Shown one piece after another: positions 33,093 to 49,023 of a stretch of 64,000 nt of DNA; positions within the stretch are counted from its first letter, which is position 1; the number at the start of each line of letters is the position of its first letter. Made by a program: the position numbers and the translations under genes. The DNA is from Bin125 sp034421135. Its GTDB lineage: Bacteria; Chloroflexota; Dehalococcoidia; Bin125. The notes beneath the pieces are model-generated. The model searched no databases. It had not been told where the DNA came from and was given only the letters and a program-made list of their open reading frames with translations. The stretch spans positions 44,680 through 108,679 of the forward strand of contig DAOUKQ010000041.1 of assembly GCA_034421135.1 (NCBI GenBank), given 5' to 3'.

Positions 33093-34246
33093 CCGCCCGG
33101 ATTGACGAGCGCCTCGAAGCCCTGGTTGCCGCGCAGCGAGTCGAAGTGGTCGTCGGTGCGAGCCGCTTCGGCGTAGCGCGGGTTGAGTTGGGTCGCCTGG
33201 CGCAGGGCTGAGATGGCGTTATCCGCCTGTCCCAACTTGGCCGCCGCCGAAGCGAGCCCGTAGTGGGCGCCCGGCTGATCCGGTTCGAGCTGCACGGCCG
33301 ACTGGAACGAATCCAGCGCTTCCTGCGCGCGGTCTTCGTAGAGCAGCGTCAGGCCCAGGTTGGTGTGAGCGGCGCCGTCGTCGGGGCGCAGCCGCAGCGC
33401 GTGGCGGAAGTCGCCCTCGGCCGTGTCGAACTCGCGGCCGAATAGCCGCAGCAGACCGCGGTTGACGTAGATGTCCGGGTCGTCCGGCGCGAGTTCAATC
33501 GCGCGCTCGTAGTCGCTGGCCGCTTCCTCGGTGCGGTCGAGCCGGACCAGCGCGTTGGCGCGGTTGTAGTAGGCGGCGGCGGAGTTGGCGTCGAGATCGA
33601 TCGCGCGGGCATACTGGCCGACGGCCGCGTCGTAGTTGCCCGCGCCGAAGTACGCGTTGCCTTCGTCCAGATGCGAGGCGGCGCTGCGCTCGGCGGGAAT
33701 GGTCGCCGCAGTCGGTGGCGAGTCGGGAACCGCTGGGGCAGCCGGCGCAGGAGGGGCAGCCGGAGGCGCAGGCTCGGCAGCCGGCGCAGGCGGCGGCGTC
33801 GGAGTTGGCGGAGGTGTCGGCTGCGCTGCGGCCGGAGGTTCGGGCGCGGCAGGCGCGGCGGGAGCAACCGGCGGTGCTGGCGGTGGAGCCGGAGGCGTCG
33901 GCGCCACGCGGGCCGTCGGGGCGACCGGAGCAGGGGCGACCGGAGCAGGGGCGACCGGAGCAGGGGCGACCGCAGCCGGCGGAGTCGGGGCCGGCGGCGG
34001 TGCGACCGGCGCGCTGGCCCTCGGCGTTGAGGGTTCTTCCGTGCCGCTCGCCTGGGCGATCTGCCGGGCCATCAGCTCGGCCTGTTCGCGCCGCGCGCGC
34101 TCGTTGCGCAGTTGCAGTTCGAGGTGGTCGATTCGCTCTTCGGTCAGTTCGCGCTCGAGCCGCTGCTGCGATTGCAACGCACGGTAGATCCAGAGGATCG
34201 CGGCCCAGGGCAACAGGATGCGCAGGACAGTGGCGATGAATTGCAA
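33089..34246 (-). CDS. Membrane-anchored TPR protein with Ala/Pro-rich linker
   Basis: About 385 residues from the TTG at 34246, which has AGAGGAGA just upstream; a GTG at 34297 would add 17 unconserved residues. A single N-terminal helix (about 5-22) anchors the protein; a charged coiled-coil segment follows (25-60), then about 130 residues rich in Ala and Pro (70-200), then four or five TPR motifs (for example AAAYYNRANALVRLDRTEEA and DIYVNRGLLRLFGREFDTAE). It probably faces the outside or inside as a protein-binding scaffold with a flexible tether. It lies 54 bases after the small gene upstream. Confidence 0.82.
   Translation of the reverse strand: MQFIATVLRILLPWAAILWIYRALQSQQRLERELTEERIDHLELQLRNERARREQAELMARQIAQASGTEEPSTPRASAPVAPPPAPTPPAAVAPAPVAPAPVAPAPVAPTARVAPTPPAPPPAPPVAPAAPAAPEPPAAAQPTPPPTPTPPPAPAAEPAPPAAPPAPAAPAVPDSPPTAATIPAERSAASHLDEGNAYFGAGNYDAAVGQYARAIDLDANSAAAYYNRANALVRLDRTEEAASDYERAIELAPDDPDIYVNRGLLRLFGREFDTAEGDFRHALRLRPDDGAAHTNLGLTLLYEDRAQEALDSFQSAVQLEPDQPGAHYGLASAAAKLGQADNAISALRQATQLNPRYAEAARTDDHFDSLRGNQGFEALVNPGG
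33921..33965. repeat. 15-bp tandem repeat inside the TPR gene linker
   Basis: Three perfect copies of GCGACCGGAGCAGGG plus a partial fourth. They encode repeating Pro-Val-Ala-Pro-Ala on the minus strand and are in frame, so copy number can change without breaking the gene. Confidence 0.9.
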
Positions 34247-34300
34247 GGGAGTCTCCTCTGCTCTGCGGTCGGGCCCTGGCGCAGGGCTTCCGCTCACGGG

Positions 34301-34732
34301 TTACGGGTGCTGCTCAGCGAGCAGGGCGCTCACCGCTTCCAGTCCGTTGAGGGCCAGTGTGAGCCGATCCTCGGCCGAAACGCCGTCGAGCTCGGCCAGC
34401 GTCTCGTCGCGCATGGAGACCGGATCGGTCGCGCCCAAGATTGCCGCCGGGCCTTCGTCGTCGAAGGACAGTTGCAACTCGCGCAGCGCGCCTTCCTCGG
34501 TCACGATCACGCAGCCGATCTCCTTGTCGCGCACGCCGTCCGGTTCGACTTCCACGCCCATGGTGAAGAATGCGCCGGGAAACGGCGGAAAGGGCCGTAA
34601 CTCGAGCGCAGCCTCGCGCAGCAACGCTTCGACCTGTTCGGCCGCCGCCGCCACCGCTTCCTCGGCCAGTCGTTGGCGCAACTGGTTGCGCACGGCCCGC
34701 TGAGTCGCGGCAGCCTGGTCGGTTTCGGACAT
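34301..34732 (-). CDS. Small protein, unrecognised, upstream of the TPR gene
   Basis: A 143-residue protein from the ATG at 34732. Residues 5-45 form an Ala/Glu-rich helix (RNQLRQRLAEEAVAAAAEQ), and the rest looks alpha/beta (GAFFTMGVEVEPDGV, EIGCVIVTEEGALRELQLSFD). No family was recognised. It is the first gene of a leftward pair with the TPR protein and diverges from the large membrane gene at 35014 across about 280 bases in which no gene was seen. Confidence 0.65.
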   Translation of the reverse strand: MSETDQAAATQRAVRNQLRQRLAEEAVAAAAEQVEALLREAALELRPFPPFPGAFFTMGVEVEPDGVRDKEIGCVIVTEEGALRELQLSFDDEGPAAILGATDPVSMRDETLAELDGVSAEDRLTLALNGLEAVSALLAEQHP

Positions 34733-35013
34733 GGCTCTCGCTCGGCTCTCGTCCGGCGGAACTGCCGAACGCAGCATTTCGGCTTGCTGAAATACGAGTA
34801 TACGCAGCATCGGCGATCTGAACCGCCAGTTCGGTGACAGCGCAGGGCACGGCGACCGATACGCGGCCGGTATGCGGCCCGAACGCGACCGGAAGACGGT
34901 CGGGGCGAATACGTCACTCGCGTGGTTCCGGGACCGTCGGATCGAGTCGCAGCGAGTAGCTACGATAGGCGAGGGACGGGAGCCAGCATCGGGTTGACGC
35001 AGGGGACGAGCGG

Positions 35014-37380
35014 ATGACCGAGCCGAGATCTGACGAAACGCGCATCTGGAGTTCGCAGCTCCGGATCGCGGCGGGCCGGGCGGTCGAAGACGCGCCGCAA
35101 GTGGGCTTTGTCGAGAAGGTCGACCAGATTGGCCGCGTCGTGCGCCTCTCGATCCTGGCCGAAGCCGCGACCGAGGGCGCCGACGCGTTCATGGACCAGT
35201 TCGTGCGACGGATCGGCGAACTCTTCGATCCCGCCGCCCGCTCGCTGACCGGCGCGCTCAAGTTCGCGGTCGAGGCGACGCACGAGGAGTTGCGCAACTG
35301 GAATCGGCAGCACCTGCCCCAGGAACACGCGATGTACGGGCTGTCCTGCCTGATCCAGCGCAGCGGCCAGGAGGCGCTGCTGGGACAGGCGGGCCCTTCG
35401 GTCGCCCTGCTGGCCGGGGATGCCGGCCCGGCCAATCTGAGACGGCTGGGCTTTCACAGCCATCCTGCGGCATACCTGCAGGACGGCGATCCGGTCGCCG
35501 CGCCGATCGGCGGTTCCGCGTCGGTATCGCTGGAATTCTCCGCTTCGCCCGCCTCGACGGGCTGGGCGCTGCTCTTCACCTCGAACGCCGCGACGCTGCT
35601 CGATGCGGAACTGCGCGTCACGCTCAGCCGACTGACGGTCGAAGACACCCTGCGTCATCTCTATCCGGCGATGTTGCACCTGCGCGACGCGGCTGTCCTG
35701 GCCGTCGGGGTAGCTTCGACGCCGCCCGCCGAATCGATGGACGAGCAGTCCGGCGACGAACCCACCGAACCAGCGGCTGCCGCCCCTCAGTTCGAGGGCG
35801 ACTCGGCCCTGCCGGACGCGGAGGTCGAGTGGACCGAGCAGGATGACGCCGGCCGCCGGCCGCCGGCCGATCACTTTGGCCAGGAGCCGACCCCGACCGG
35901 CGCGTCAAGCAATCCCGGCCCGTCTGATCGGGCCGAACGTCCGCGCGCGATCGCGTTTCAGACGGTCGACGTCAGGTTCGCGCCCGCCTCGCCCGGCGAG
36001 TTGGAAGCGGTCGGCTGGCCGGTGAATCCCTTCGCGTTGGCGGGCGTGGAACAGGTCGACAGCTCCGCGCCCAGGGTCGCCCTGCCGTCGCCCCGGCTGG
36101 GCCGGCCGATTGTCGAGCTGGGCCGCGCGCTGCCTTCCCTGCTTGAGCGGCGCAAGGAGCAGGAACGCAGTCGACCGCAGATCCGCACCGGCGGCGCTCG
36201 AACTCGAGGCGCCACCGCGCGTCGCGTCGGCCTGGTGCTGACGGGCATGGTGGTCGTGCTGATTGGAGTCGCAGCCGCGCTGTTGGGTCCGTCATTGCTG
36301 CAGTCGGAGGACGACCAGTTCCAGGCCAACCTGGAGCGGGCCAGGAACGGACTCGCCGCCTCCGAGCTGGCTGCGTCGACCGAGGCCGCGCAGCTCGCCT
36401 TGCAGGACGCGCTTGGCGATGTCGAAGCCGCGCTGGACCTCAATCCGCTCGCCGCCGACGCCCTGCAACTGCGTGAGCAGATCGAGGCGGTGCTGGCCGA
36501 GTTCAGCCTCGTCCAGTCGCCGGGCGAGTTGACCCAACTGGCCGACCTCTCATCCTTCGGTCCGTCGATCGCGCTCGGTTCGATCCGCTTCGGCGACGGC
36601 AGGGCCTTCGTGCTGGACGACGCCGGCGGACGGGTGTTCGCGGTGTCCGTTGCGGGCGCGGCCCAGGTCGTGTTCCTCGAAGGCGAGTTGCTCGGTCTCG
36701 GCAGCCAGCTGCGCGCCGGACGTCCGATCTCGATCGCCTGGCAGCCGCGCCAGCCCAACGCGATCGATGGGCTGCCGGCCAGCGACGGGCTCTGGATCCT
36801 CGATTCCCACGCCCGCCTCTTCCGCTGGACGCCGTCGGGCGTGCTCCTGGTGCCGATTCCCGAACTGGATCGGCTGGGATCGGTCGATGCGGTCGCCGCG
36901 ACCGCGGGCAGCGTGTTCCTGCTCGACCAGTCGGGCGGCGCCGTCTGGCGCTTCCCGGTCGAGCGGACCGAACTGGGTCCGCCGGCGCGATCGGTCGGCC
37001 GCACCGACCTGCACAACGCGACCGAGCTGTTGGCCACGGTGAACGACGAAGGCATCGTCGAGTACCTGATCGCCTCGGGCGACGGACGGCTGCGGCGATT
37101 CCGCGGCAATGAAGAGCTGCCGCTGGCGATCGAGCTGGAACGACCGCTGCTCGGTCCGGCATCGATCTCGATTGGCGAGCAGTCCGGTCTGATCTACGCG
37201 GTCGACCGCGGCCAGGGCCGTGTGATCGCCGTCGGCGCCGAGGGCGGCGTGATCAGCCAGATCCAGTCGCAGGAGCTGAGCGAGCTGCGCGGCGCCTGGA
37301 TCGACGAGTCCAGTGGTCAGATCACATACGCCCTGCCCGACTCGCTGCTGATCGGCCGGCTGCCCTCCTGGCAGGAGTGA
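35014..37380 (+). CDS. Single-pass membrane protein: PP2C-like N-domain and beta-propeller-like C-domain
   Basis: A 788-residue protein. Residues 20-230 have the outline of a PP2C/PPM phosphatase (strands SLTGALKFAVEATHEEL and YGLSCLIQRSGQEALLGQAGPSVALL), but the metal-binding Gly-Asp and Asp-Gly pairs of active enzymes are not visible, so catalysis is doubtful. A Pro-rich linker leads to one helix at about 404-426 (VGLVLTGMVVVLIGVAAALL), then a helical segment (430-495) and repeating strands to the end that look like an NHL or WD-type propeller (DGRAFVLDDAGGRVFAV, SDGLWILDSHARLFRW, GLIYAVDRGQGRVIAV). The design suggests a sensor linking outside and inside. The tsaD gene follows. Confidence 0.6.
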   Translation: MTEPRSDETRIWSSQLRIAAGRAVEDAPQVGFVEKVDQIGRVVRLSILAEAATEGADAFMDQFVRRIGELFDPAARSLTGALKFAVEATHEELRNWNRQHLPQEHAMYGLSCLIQRSGQEALLGQAGPSVALLAGDAGPANLRRLGFHSHPAAYLQDGDPVAAPIGGSASVSLEFSASPASTGWALLFTSNAATLLDAELRVTLSRLTVEDTLRHLYPAMLHLRDAAVLAVGVASTPPAESMDEQSGDEPTEPAAAAPQFEGDSALPDAEVEWTEQDDAGRRPPADHFGQEPTPTGASSNPGPSDRAERPRAIAFQTVDVRFAPASPGELEAVGWPVNPFALAGVEQVDSSAPRVALPSPRLGRPIVELGRALPSLLERRKEQERSRPQIRTGGARTRGATARRVGLVLTGMVVVLIGVAAALLGPSLLQSEDDQFQANLERARNGLAASELAASTEAAQLALQDALGDVEAALDLNPLAADALQLREQIEAVLAEFSLVQSPGELTQLADLSSFGPSIALGSIRFGDGRAFVLDDAGGRVFAVSVAGAAQVVFLEGELLGLGSQLRAGRPISIAWQPRQPNAIDGLPASDGLWILDSHARLFRWTPSGVLLVPIPELDRLGSVDAVAATAGSVFLLDQSGGAVWRFPVERTELGPPARSVGRTDLHNATELLATVNDEGIVEYLIASGDGRLRRFRGNEELPLAIELERPLLGPASISIGEQSGLIYAVDRGQGRVIAVGAEGGVISQIQSQELSELRGAWIDESSGQITYALPDSLLIGRLPSWQE

Positions 37381-37527
37381 GCGTTGCGCCGGCCTCGGAG
37401 ATAAGCTGCCTGATGACAGAGAGCTCTGTCGACGATGTAACCGCCCGGCCGCGAATCAGCTCCACCCGCGGAGGGCGGACAACGGCCCTCGGTGATTCGG
37501 ATCGATGTGTGAGAAACGAGGATACGG

Positions 37528-38568
37528 ATGAGCTTTCGGGTGCTGGCGCTGGAGTCATCGTGCGATGAGTTTGCCGGCGCGGTGATCGAAGACGGGATCG
37601 AAGTGCTGGCCTCGGTCGTCGCCTCGCAGGCGGGGATTCACGCTCGCTACGGCGGCGTCGTGCCGGAAGTGGCGGGCCGCGAGCACCTGCGCAATCTCGC
37701 CCCGGTGATGCAGGCGACGCTGGAATCGGCCGGACTGGGCTGGGATGAACTCGACGCGATCGCGGTCACGCAGGGTCCGGGACTGGGCGGCTCGCTGCTG
37801 GTCGGCGTCAACGCCGCCAAGGCCGCCGCCTGGGCGCGCGGGCTGCCGCTGATCCCGGTGCATCACATCGCCGGTCACCTCTACGCCAACTGGCTGCGTC
37901 CCGCCCGCGACGACTGGGACGACGCCCCGCCGCCGTTCCCGCTGGTCGCCCTGGTCGTGTCCGGCGGCCACACCGAGCTCTTCTGGATGCAGGATCACGA
38001 CCAGGTCGAGCGGATTGGTCAGACGCGCGACGACGCCGCCGGCGAAGCCTTCGACAAGGTCGGCCGCCTGCTCGGCTTGCCGTTCCCCGGCGGCCCCGAG
38101 ATCGAGCGCGCCGCCAACGAAGCCACGCCGGAGCGGATCGCGGCGGTCGATCCGTTGCCTCGCGCCTGGTTGCCGGGCACGCACGACTTCTCCTTCTCCG
38201 GACTCAAGACCGCCGTGCTCAATCGGGTGCGCAAGGCGGAGGCGGCCGGCGAGCCGATCGACGTGCCCGCGATGGCGACCCGGTTCCAGGAATCGGTCAC
38301 GCATGTGCTGGCCGAGAAGACGGCGCGCGCGGCGGAAGAGCTGGGCGCCGCCTGCGTCATCGTGGCCGGCGGCGTCGCGGCCAACGGGGCTCTGCGCGAA
38401 GCCTTGCGCGAGCGTTGCCAGGTTCCCGTGCGCGTCCCGCCGCCCAGGCTCTGCACCGACAATGCGGCCATGATCGGCGCCGCCGCCTGCTACCGACAGG
38501 CGCACGGCGAGCTGGACCTTGACGTATTCTCGACATCGGGACCCGAGGTCTTCTCGCCCGGCAATTGA
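37528..38568 (+). CDS. tsaD: tRNA N6-adenosine threonylcarbamoyltransferase
   Basis: A 346-residue Kae1/TsaD protein of the ASKHA fold, which transfers threonylcarbamoyl to A37 of tRNAs. The metal-binding histidines H113 and H117 are in VHHIAGHLY; the GPGLGGSLLVGVNAAKA, LVVSGGHTEL and DDAAGEAFDKVGRLLGLPFPGG blocks are intact. The N-terminal motif reads ESSCDEFAGAV, with Phe where most homologues have Thr after Cys-Asp-Glu. No tsaB or tsaE is adjacent. GAGGA precedes the ATG. Confidence 0.95.
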   Translation: MSFRVLALESSCDEFAGAVIEDGIEVLASVVASQAGIHARYGGVVPEVAGREHLRNLAPVMQATLESAGLGWDELDAIAVTQGPGLGGSLLVGVNAAKAAAWARGLPLIPVHHIAGHLYANWLRPARDDWDDAPPPFPLVALVVSGGHTELFWMQDHDQVERIGQTRDDAAGEAFDKVGRLLGLPFPGGPEIERAANEATPERIAAVDPLPRAWLPGTHDFSFSGLKTAVLNRVRKAEAAGEPIDVPAMATRFQESVTHVLAEKTARAAEELGAACVIVAGGVAANGALREALRERCQVPVRVPPPRLCTDNAAMIGAAACYRQAHGELDLDVFSTSGPEVFSPGN

Positions 38569-38620
38569 CGCCGCCCGTCAGCATGCGCGTCCGGCGACTG
38601 ACGTTGCGCCGGGACGGCGA

Positions 38621-39808
38621 TCACCGGTCGCCGAGCGCGGCCAGCGGGCAGATCCGACAGGCGCCCTGTCGGCAGCGGGTCTGTTCGAGTTCCAGCAGCG
38701 CCTGACTGTGCGGATGCCGCCAAGCGATCCCGTCGTCCAGGCGCTTGCGCAGCGCGTCGCTGCGCTGGTAGCGGACCGCCGGCAGCGCGAACCAGCGCTC
38801 CCGCGCGCCGGTCAGCGGATAGACGGCGTCGGCCAAGAGTTGCGTCGCGCGAGCGCGGCCCAGGCGCGTGGGAATCAGCAGCGCCTCAACCGCCTGGCCG
38901 ATCGGGAACTCGGCAAGCCGCAGCGCCGAGCTCCAGGGCGACTGGCCCGCTTCGGTCCAGCGAGCGACCAGGGTCTCCAGGATCCGCGCCAGCCCCTCGG
39001 GCGAGCCCAGCGCGCCGCGCCCGCGCCGCCAGCCGTCCGTGTTCATCCGCAGGCGCAACTCGGACCAGCGCGCGGCCTCGCGGCAAGCCTCGCGCATGGC
39101 CTGGAGCGCCGCTGCCGCGTTGTGCGGCTGGCCCAGCGCTCGAGCCGCCGCGAGCGCCATGCGGCGATCCAGCTCCGCGCCCGGCCCCTGCGGGACCTCG
39201 AGTCCGTACAGCTCGCGCATCTTGCGCGCGAAGCGGCGCTCGGCGATGCGCTCCAGCCGGGTCGAGACCGCGAGACGGCCGGCGCGCCGCAGGATCGAGT
39301 CGCAGGGCAATGCGCTCCTCTGCTGCGGCGCGCCGGCGCAGTCGGCCGGCGGCAGGGCCACGGCCTCGGGCACGCGCGGATCGTTCTGGCCGCGGGATGA
39401 CCCGTCGCCGTCCCGTTCGACGATGTGCAGCAGCAGGCCGTCGTAGGCGGCGTCGCCGTCGTGACCGTGTTGGATCCAAGCGTTCGGGCTCAGGTGCAAC
39501 TCGACATCGCCGCGCCGCGCCCGACCGCTGGCGTCGAGGATCTGCGCGCCGCGAAAGTCGGGCCCTGGTCCGTGGTTCCAGCGCCCCGACGTGATCACCC
39601 GGATCGGCTGAACCGCCTGTTCATGATTCCCGTCGCGCGCCTCATCACCTGACCCACTACCTGACCCACCACCTGACCCGCCGCGACCGGGATGCAGGAA
39701 CGGGCCCGGCCAGCGCGACTCGGCCCAGCGGCGCTGCAATGCCGCCTCACCGCGTTCGGCCCGCTGATTACCTTCGCCGCGCTCGTCGGGCGGCCGCTCA
39801 GCACGCAT
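38621..39808 (-). CDS. DUF2851 family protein, possible nuclease-like
   Basis: A 395-residue protein starting at the ATG at 39808, overlapping the XRE gene stop by 11 bases. It has the DUF2851 core: ITSGRWNHGPGPDFRGAQI, RRGDVELHLSPNAWIQHGH and AAYDGLLLHIV. The GPDF...GDVELH spacing recalls the acidic pair of PD-(D/E)xK nucleases, and the C-terminus has C-x4-C-x2-C (CRQGACRIC), a possible iron-sulfur or zinc site. Both points are inference; the family has no established function. A low-complexity Gly/Ser segment encoded by 12-bp repeats lies near residue 50 and may not be native to the fold. Confidence 0.75.
   Translation of the reverse strand: MRAERPPDERGEGNQRAERGEAALQRRWAESRWPGPFLHPGRGGSGGGSGSGSGDEARDGNHEQAVQPIRVITSGRWNHGPGPDFRGAQILDASGRARRGDVELHLSPNAWIQHGHDGDAAYDGLLLHIVERDGDGSSRGQNDPRVPEAVALPPADCAGAPQQRSALPCDSILRRAGRLAVSTRLERIAERRFARKMRELYGLEVPQGPGAELDRRMALAAARALGQPHNAAAALQAMREACREAARWSELRLRMNTDGWRRGRGALGSPEGLARILETLVARWTEAGQSPWSSALRLAEFPIGQAVEALLIPTRLGRARATQLLADAVYPLTGARERWFALPAVRYQRSDALRKRLDDGIAWRHPHSQALLELEQTRCRQGACRICPLAALGDR
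39644..39679. repeat. 12-bp tandem repeat inside the DUF2851 gene
   Basis: Three copies of the unit ATCACCTGACCC with small changes (39644-39655, 39656-39667, 39668-39679). On the minus strand they encode a Gly/Ser-rich run before the conserved core. Confidence 0.85.
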
Positions 39809-40055
39809 CCTCGCTCCGATCCGGGTCGCCCGCTTCGAAGGGGAACTGCACATCCTCGGCGACGCGGGTCAGCAGCCGGGCGGCCGTGCCGCGCGGCGAG
39901 TATTCGCCGCGCTCCCACTCGGAGATCGTCTGCTGGCGGGCGTTGAGTTCATCCGCCAACTCCCGCTGGCTCAGCCCGGCGTGGCGGCGCAGTCGGCGGA
40001 TCGCCTCGGCATCCCAGCGTTCGTCCTGACGGCGTCGGTCTTCGCTGATACCCAT
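39798..40055 (-). CDS. XRE-family helix-turn-helix regulator
   Basis: An 85-residue protein from the ATG at 40055, chosen because GGAGAAG lies just before it; an earlier TTG would add 14 residues. It has one Cro/CI-type HTH: IRRLRRHAGLSQRELADELN, then RQQTISEWERGEY as the recognition helix and following turn. It overlaps the DUF2851 gene, so the two are one operon. A perfect 16-bp palindrome 23 bases upstream of the start is the likely operator, suggesting self-repression. Confidence 0.9.
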   Translation of the reverse strand: MGISEDRRRQDERWDAEAIRRLRRHAGLSQRELADELNARQQTISEWERGEYSPRGTAARLLTRVAEDVQFPFEAGDPDRSEDAC

Positions 40056-40077
40056 GGAACACTTCTCCACACCATGA

Positions 40078-40093
40078 TACACGGTACCGTGTA
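40078..40093. promoter_or_regulatory. Perfect 16-bp palindrome, probable operator of the XRE-DUF2851 operon
   Basis: TACACGGTACCGTGTA is its own reverse complement. It ends 23 bases before the XRE start codon. Its size and position fit a site for a dimeric Cro/CI-type repressor. Confidence 0.75.
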
Positions 40094-40174
40094 CCAATAT
40101 TGAGCTGAGCGGCGCATTGCCTCGTCAATTCGAACAAATTCACCGCCATGCGGGACTGCCGCTCCCGAACGGCG

Positions 40175-40203
40175 TTGACGCAGCCTCGCGGTCGGCATAT
40201 GGT
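40175..40203 (+). promoter_or_regulatory. Candidate promoter for rpoBC
   Basis: A TTGACG -35 (40175-40180) is followed after 17 bases by TATGGT (40198-40203) as -10. Transcription would start about 265 bases before rpoB, leaving a long leader that includes the hairpin at 40419. Confidence 0.5.
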
Positions 40204-40418
40204 GAGGTTTCAACCTATGCCCCAGATCATCACTGCACCCGCATGTTGCGCGCTGGACCGGTCCGAGCAGCCGATGCCCGGCGACTCGCGGCCGAACCCT
40301 TCGCGCGCCGGTTCGCCGCAATGCCGCTGACTGCCGTTCCGCTCCATCGGCGGTGCGGCAGTCGCGGATCATCGCGCTGTTTGCGGTGCATTGGTGTTCT
40401 GACAGTCCCTTCCGCCAC

Positions 40419-40446
40419 GCTCCGCCCGAATGCGATCGGGCGGAGC
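40419..40446 (+). promoter_or_regulatory. Strong hairpin directly before rpoB
   Basis: An 11-bp perfect stem, GCTCCGCCCGA/TCGGGCGGAGC, with a 6-base loop. It ends 13 bases before the GAGGAGG Shine-Dalgarno of rpoB. It could be an attenuator or an RNA processing or stability element for rpoBC. Confidence 0.6.
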
Positions 40447-40475
40447 GGCAACACCCGCTATGAGGAGGCTCGCTG

Positions 40476-48918
<8,443 letters not shown>

Positions 48919-48942
48919 CCCGAACTGAACCCCGTTCGCAAA

Positions 48943-48977
48943 CCAGGGGCGCTCCCGAACGACGGGAGCGCCCCTGG
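48943..48977 (+). terminator. Strong terminator hairpin after rpoC
   Basis: A perfect 15-bp stem (CCAGGGGCGCTCCCG/CGGGAGCGCCCCTGG) with loop AACGA, 25 bases after the rpoC stop. There is no U tract after it. Confidence 0.8.
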
Positions 48978-49023
48978 CGCACTCCCATCCGAGCGCACCC
49001 GGCGCAAGAGGAGCTGAACACTC

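Larger units (their letters stand above)
40098..40475 (+). other. rpoB leader region
   Basis: This 378-bp gap between the XRE gene and rpoB carries a candidate promoter at 40175-40203 and a strong hairpin at 40419-40446 (both listed separately). No protein gene, tRNA or recognised riboswitch was seen in it. In many bacteria rpoB follows rplKAJL; here it does not. Confidence 0.6.

Noticed and set aside
33921..33965. Short regular repeats as a possible CRISPR array.
   Set aside because: Units are 15 bp, directly adjacent without spacers and in frame within a coding linker.
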